Assembly: GCA_903835185.1 (NCBI GenBank)
Contig: CAILLX010000165.1
Span: forward strand, 1 to 61,010
DNA from: an uncultured bacterium
GTDB lineage: Bacteria; Cyanobacteriota; Vampirovibrionia; Obscuribacterales; Obscuribacteraceae
Direction: 5' to 3'
Length of the DNA: 61,010 bases
The position numbers and the translations under genes were made by a program. Positions 58,401 through 61,010 of the stretch are shown one piece after another; position 1 is the stretch's first letter, and each line of letters starts with the position of its first letter. Below the pieces are notes generated by a model, which did no database searches, was not told the origin of the DNA, and was given only the letters and a program-made list of their open reading frames with translations.

Positions 58401-61010
58401 TTGGTTCGCTGGTGACTCGCTCAACAACCGGTATTGGCGTGACATCGTGGTCCAATGACACCGGCGCAGCTGCCTCGGGTAATGTGTTGTTTGGCACTAA
58501 CATGTTGGAATGTGTCAATAGCAGTAATCGGGTCGTTATTCCTTTATTTGGTGGAGTGGGAACGATTCTGCCTATGCCCACTGTTACCTTAGCCAGTGGT
58601 AGCGCTATCCTTCTTGATGGTACACGTAGTGATGCCACCAACTTTGTCATGCTAAATCTGCCTAATGTCACTGCCATTGGTGATGTCTCCACACAGAACC
58701 TCGGCAGCGGTAGAGCCGGTTCTGTTGTGCTTGTTGCTGCTACCGGGTTGACTACCGGACAAATAATTACCAGTGCTGCAGCCAACGATGCCGGCAGCAT
58801 TTATCTTAATGCCGGTGCTTCCGGCAGCCTTAGCACTGCAAGCATAGAGTCCCTGGGTAGTGGCAACGGAAAGACTGGTGGCACTGTATTCTTAGTGTCC
58901 GGCAGTGGTTTCGTGCAAGTAGCCTCGGTAAATGCATCCGGATTAAGCGGGGCCGTGGGAGGATCTGTTTTCATAACAGCCGGAACGACTGTTACGGTGG
59001 GTAGCAATAGCCCGGACAGCCAGGGAATTTACGGCATATCCACATCCGGTACGGCAGGCGGTGGCTCTCTGACTTTGACAGCTGGACAGGCTGTGGTCAA
59101 TGCCGCTGGTGCAACTTTCAACATTGATACATCATCAGTCGCCGGGGTCGGTGGTAATGTTACTATCGGTGTGGCAGGCAATAACGGTTCTGATTCCATC
59201 TCGCTTGGACCTGTTAATGCTCTGGGTTACATAAACACTTCAGGCACATCTGCAGGTTCGCTTGAGATAGTTTCAATAGACAGTGCAGATATGCCTGTCT
59301 CTATCGGAAGCATTACAGCTGTCGCATCCTCTCCAAACGGCAGCGGTGGGTCTGTAGGCATAGCGGTTCTTGGTCCGCTTTCAGTGGGAGCTATTGACAC
59401 ACGCAATATCAGCTCAACAGGTTTAGCTTCAGCTCGCTCAGGTGATGTTTTCCTCTCTTCTGGCAGCTCTGTGACGTTCTCCACCATTTCTGCCTACAGC
59501 AACCCGGGCTATCCAGGTAATGCTTCTGCCTCGGGTGAAGCCATTGTTATATCATCCGGCTCCATTACCTCCGGCTCGATCAATTGTGACGCTGGTCCAT
59601 GCGGAGACATTTTTGCTTCGGTCGTCACCACCGCCACCGATCTTTCGGGTTTCTTCCCTGCTGCCGGCACTCCTGCCTACGCCCTTAATACCACTAACTC
59701 CTGGTCCAGTATCACTGTTACTCCAACTTCTATCTCCGGCTATAATCCCAGCGGCTTTACATCCATTACTGGCGACAATTGTTGCGATGGTGGCATAAGG
59801 TTCTACACGGGCGGTGATCCTAGACTCCTGGCTCCAATTCTTGTCCTCGGCTCTGCTAATATGACTTATGGCCGCAGCGATAACGGCTCTGTAGCCGACT
59901 CCTTCTCTATTGCTGCTGTCGGCAATATAAGCTTCAACAAGTATATTTATACAGCAGGCTCAACTGCTGGTGGTAATCTCTCATTGCTGTCAGTTTCCGG
60001 CAGTATCAGTGTTAGCAATGACGGCTGGATTGCTACTTCTTATTATGGTGCTCCAAGCACTGCTTCTGCCGGCAACGTTTCGCTTCTGGCTCCTGCAGGT
60101 AGTATCTCTATGTGCTGCGGCAATTATTATGGCCATTCCATATATTCAACAGCTGGGCTTCATGGAGGCAACGTCGTAGTCGTTGCCGGCTCAGGAATTT
60201 CAATGAACTATGCAGTCAACGCTTCATCGGCTGCCACTGGTGGCAATGTTACCTTAGCTACAACCACTGGAAATATTTATTTGTACAATGGTAGTGGTTA
60301 TGACTCCGGTCGTTTTATTGACACTATTAGCGGTTCCAGCAATGGTGGCAATATTTCAATCATTATCGGTCAAACAACTCTGTCCTCCTCAGGGAACGGC
60401 TATACAGGGCTTTACACTCCTGGCAACGATTTTTCTTCAGGTGATGAGCATTCTTTCAATACAAGCTCTAACCTTGGCAATGCAGGCAACATCTCGATAA
60501 GCATTCTTAGCGGACCAGAAGGGCAGTTTGGCAATGTCGGCGCCGCTGACCTCCTTCAGTTGGTCGCCACTTCTGGATCTGGGAATGGTGGCAACATTTC
60601 GGTCTTTGTTGGTGGCAACGTTAATCTTGGTATACCAGAGCACTCGTGTTGTGGCTACTGGGTCCATGGGGGGTGGCAGTTCAACGTATCTGGAGCCAAT
60701 GGTGGCAATATATCGCTCTACTCGACCGGAGGCTTTGTTAACGAACGTGCCTCCTATGCCAATGCGTCGTCTTCTGGGCATGGTGGCACTATAACGATGA
60801 TGTCTGCTACTGGCTCAATTGATACTAACTACATTCAAGCCCTGGGGGGAACCATCGGGGGAACAGTATTACTGCAGGCACCATCTGGTTTTGTCACAGT
60901 CTGTTGCTGGGTGCCTACACAGGGCATGATTGCTGCCACAGGCTCTATCAAGGGTGGTAATGTGACAGTGACGGCCGGTACTGGCATCTCAATGCAAAAT
61001 GAAATCAACA
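55487..61010 (+). CDS. Giant secreted beta-repeat adhesin-like protein (truncated by window end)
   Basis: ATG at 55487 after GGGGGAG; the frame is open to the last base, at least 1841 residues. Residues 1-23 are a signal peptide (KGLLSAVLIFHMLVPPATLA). The rest is Gly/Ser/Asn/Thr-rich with short beta-repeat phrases (SGNVTFDTGG, GGNVTLATTTGNIYL, GNGGNISVFVGGNV), like the beta-helix of filamentous haemagglutinin/two-partner-secretion adhesins and other large surface proteins. An FHA-type N-terminal secretion domain could not be confirmed. Adjacent Cys-Cys pairs recur in the second half (residues 1432, 1543, 1721 and 1806), plus Cys at 1367 and 1372. A long surface adhesin is the likely role. 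The C-terminus and any secretion partner lie beyond the window. Confidence 0.75.
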   Translation, partial: MNCKGLLSAVLIFHMLVPPATLAQTVSASAGTATGTGAVKSVNLDLSSSDKTVTAGHLGNAQAVQIDVGGNKQTVTPGMALTAAERLAVFQVMHTGQQSILLGAQGNAVGGSFTIGSRLSQHISNLVIPAGVTGIDNASRSSTLNLTGNLTNGGNLYVLSTNPAINSATISAANIFNQQGAVLSSILPAGGLSGITGAITSLNLQLNAIQNIINAGIISSSGTLTARAGGSIINALPTGATGASPIMQALNSVNLQAANIVNQGVITSQLSNINAVTAALNNSGTLKALSGSIQIQNTLANQLDVHNVLGTIIARDKVLFETLGTVFDDNHKIISKANLSLDGGDVSAAGIVFQSPEGSININAGRLSGEVDISGGEANVNVAVGNLNLGQFEITGDPVIYLGTGNFTYSGDIFTQGNVFAVSTPQGSINITGNINTSPILSQGSGGDVVLLAEGQITVNGSIDTSGQSGAGGQVVVTTNNLGGLANAISLGNIITSGTVGGNVLIANTGSVGDTSTGAINVGTIDTSSSSTSGHAGAVSIVGAGAINVGASRATGAVINTQGVGSLRSGGIFISSGNPNQGAVASSPVAIAIGASANVAPISTGSDAAVILQAAGDIQVGTQRYTTAVTASGTTGGLGVFPRVTSTFTGFPSGSDLADYQFTITPQAAPTFTDGRGTYQLVPGGFATLTSYQSSGTSVNSSINTSGNVTFDTGGNPWFLATLVMPQVTVGGSVTAIPGSTGSASGIAIVSHQTLSLATGAPGNTVSSAATTGASAQQGEVSGDLLLVAGAGTGNTGVVIGSVSQLTGSPTIVAGNNSATVSVPGGRVLVVTAHGNLTVNGDIVASGTGSGNAGSVMVLAPYVPSAENTVVQIGNVMADNGVLNGATANGGAVGVYAGSDLVVGSINTSASSVGQSAGSQHAGNIILEADNTEFLITSGPGAITSGNLIASGLNNAAGGNILLDSGSQIFNLGSLVTRSTTGIGVTSWSNDTGAAASGNVLFGTNMLECVNSSNRVVIPLFGGVGTILPMPTVTLASGSAILLDGTRSDATNFVMLNLPNVTAIGDVSTQNLGSGRAGSVVLVAATGLTTGQIITSAAANDAGSIYLNAGASGSLSTASIESLGSGNGKTGGTVFLVSGSGFVQVASVNASGLSGAVGGSVFITAGTTVTVGSNSPDSQGIYGISTSGTAGGGSLTLTAGQAVVNAAGATFNIDTSSVAGVGGNVTIGVAGNNGSDSISLGPVNALGYINTSGTSAGSLEIVSIDSADMPVSIGSITAVASSPNGSGGSVGIAVLGPLSVGAIDTRNISSTGLASARSGDVFLSSGSSVTFSTISAYSNPGYPGNASASGEAIVISSGSITSGSINCDAGPCGDIFASVVTTATDLSGFFPAAGTPAYALNTTNSWSSITVTPTSISGYNPSGFTSITGDNCCDGGIRFYTGGDPRLLAPILVLGSANMTYGRSDNGSVADSFSIAAVGNISFNKYIYTAGSTAGGNLSLLSVSGSISVSNDGWIATSYYGAPSTASAGNVSLLAPAGSISMCCGNYYGHSIYSTAGLHGGNVVVVAGSGISMNYAVNASSAATGGNVTLATTTGNIYLYNGSGYDSGRFIDTISGSSNGGNISIIIGQTTLSSSGNGYTGLYTPGNDFSSGDEHSFNTSSNLGNAGNISISILSGPEGQFGNVGAADLLQLVATSGSGNGGNISVFVGGNVNLGIPEHSCCGYWVHGGWQFNVSGANGGNISLYSTGGFVNERASYANASSSGHGGTITMMSATGSIDTNYIQALGGTIGGTVLLQAPSGFVTVCCWVPTQGMIAATGSIKGGNVTVTAGTGISMQNEIN

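Noticed and set aside
57562..58800. Minus-strand open frames of 185-215 codons inside the adhesin gene
   Set aside because: Antisense to a repetitive Gly/Thr/Ser-rich coding region, whose reverse strand stays open for composition reasons.

Overview
The window looks like a chromosome segment of a non-photosynthetic member of the cyanobacterial lineage (Vampirovibrionia/Melainabacteria, probably Obscuribacterales-like). This is an inference from gene content: an RpaA/RpaB-type response regulator, a SigF-type sigma factor beside type IV pilus genes, a nucleotidyltransferase/phosphomannomutase-like fusion of cyanobacterial style, a CHASE2 histidine kinase, and many secreted VWA, HMA or adhesin-like proteins, with no photosynthesis gene. 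No rRNA, tRNA, CRISPR array, phage or transposase gene was recognised.

Layout. Bases 1-5500 hold a secreted SRPBCC protein, a DUF962 membrane protein with an SDR epimerase, an acyltransferase pair (one with a destroyed active site) preceded by a 59-residue membrane protein, then ybaB-recR. Bases 5500-17900 hold dxs, a secreted HMA-domain protein, a VIT/VWA protein whose signal peptide is interrupted by a palindromic element, a CHASE2 kinase/response regulator pair with a secreted protein, dnaX, and an acylphosphatase lacking an internal segment. Bases 18000-24200 hold an unusual HTH/coiled-coil/J-domain protein, then der-plsY-htrA-like protease-OmpR-type regulator. Bases 24400-35450 are a cell-surface modification region: an MBOAT acyltransferase, four paralogous membrane-anchored SGNH-like proteins, a TPR membrane protein, a GT2 glycosyltransferase and a GT39-like transferase carrying a second palindromic insertion.

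Bases 35500-47650 are a type IV pilus cluster: pilB (with extra C-terminal zinc ribbons), pilT, pilC, a SigF-like sigma factor, an ABC transporter pair, prepilin peptidase, a natural PilM-PilN fusion, pilO and a pilP-like gene. ATPases, platform protein, alignment complex and processing peptidase are therefore present; the secretin and pilins are not in the window. Bases 47600-55000 run on the minus strand: a MobA-like protein, an HMG-CoA lyase remnant, a coiled-coil/proline-rich protein, the nucleotidyltransferase fusion, a GT4 glycosyltransferase and gpsA. From 55487 to the end one frame stays open (at least 1841 residues, a secreted Gly/Ser/Asn-rich beta-repeat adhesin) and runs off the window.

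The most notable points are two palindromic repeat elements sitting in frame inside protein-coding genes (precise removal of one restores a normal signal peptide), the MBOAT plus four-SGNH array, the HTH/J-domain fusion, and the two domain-architecture oddities of the pilus machine (PilB zinc ribbons, PilM-PilN fusion). All assignments come from reading the sequence; no database search was run.
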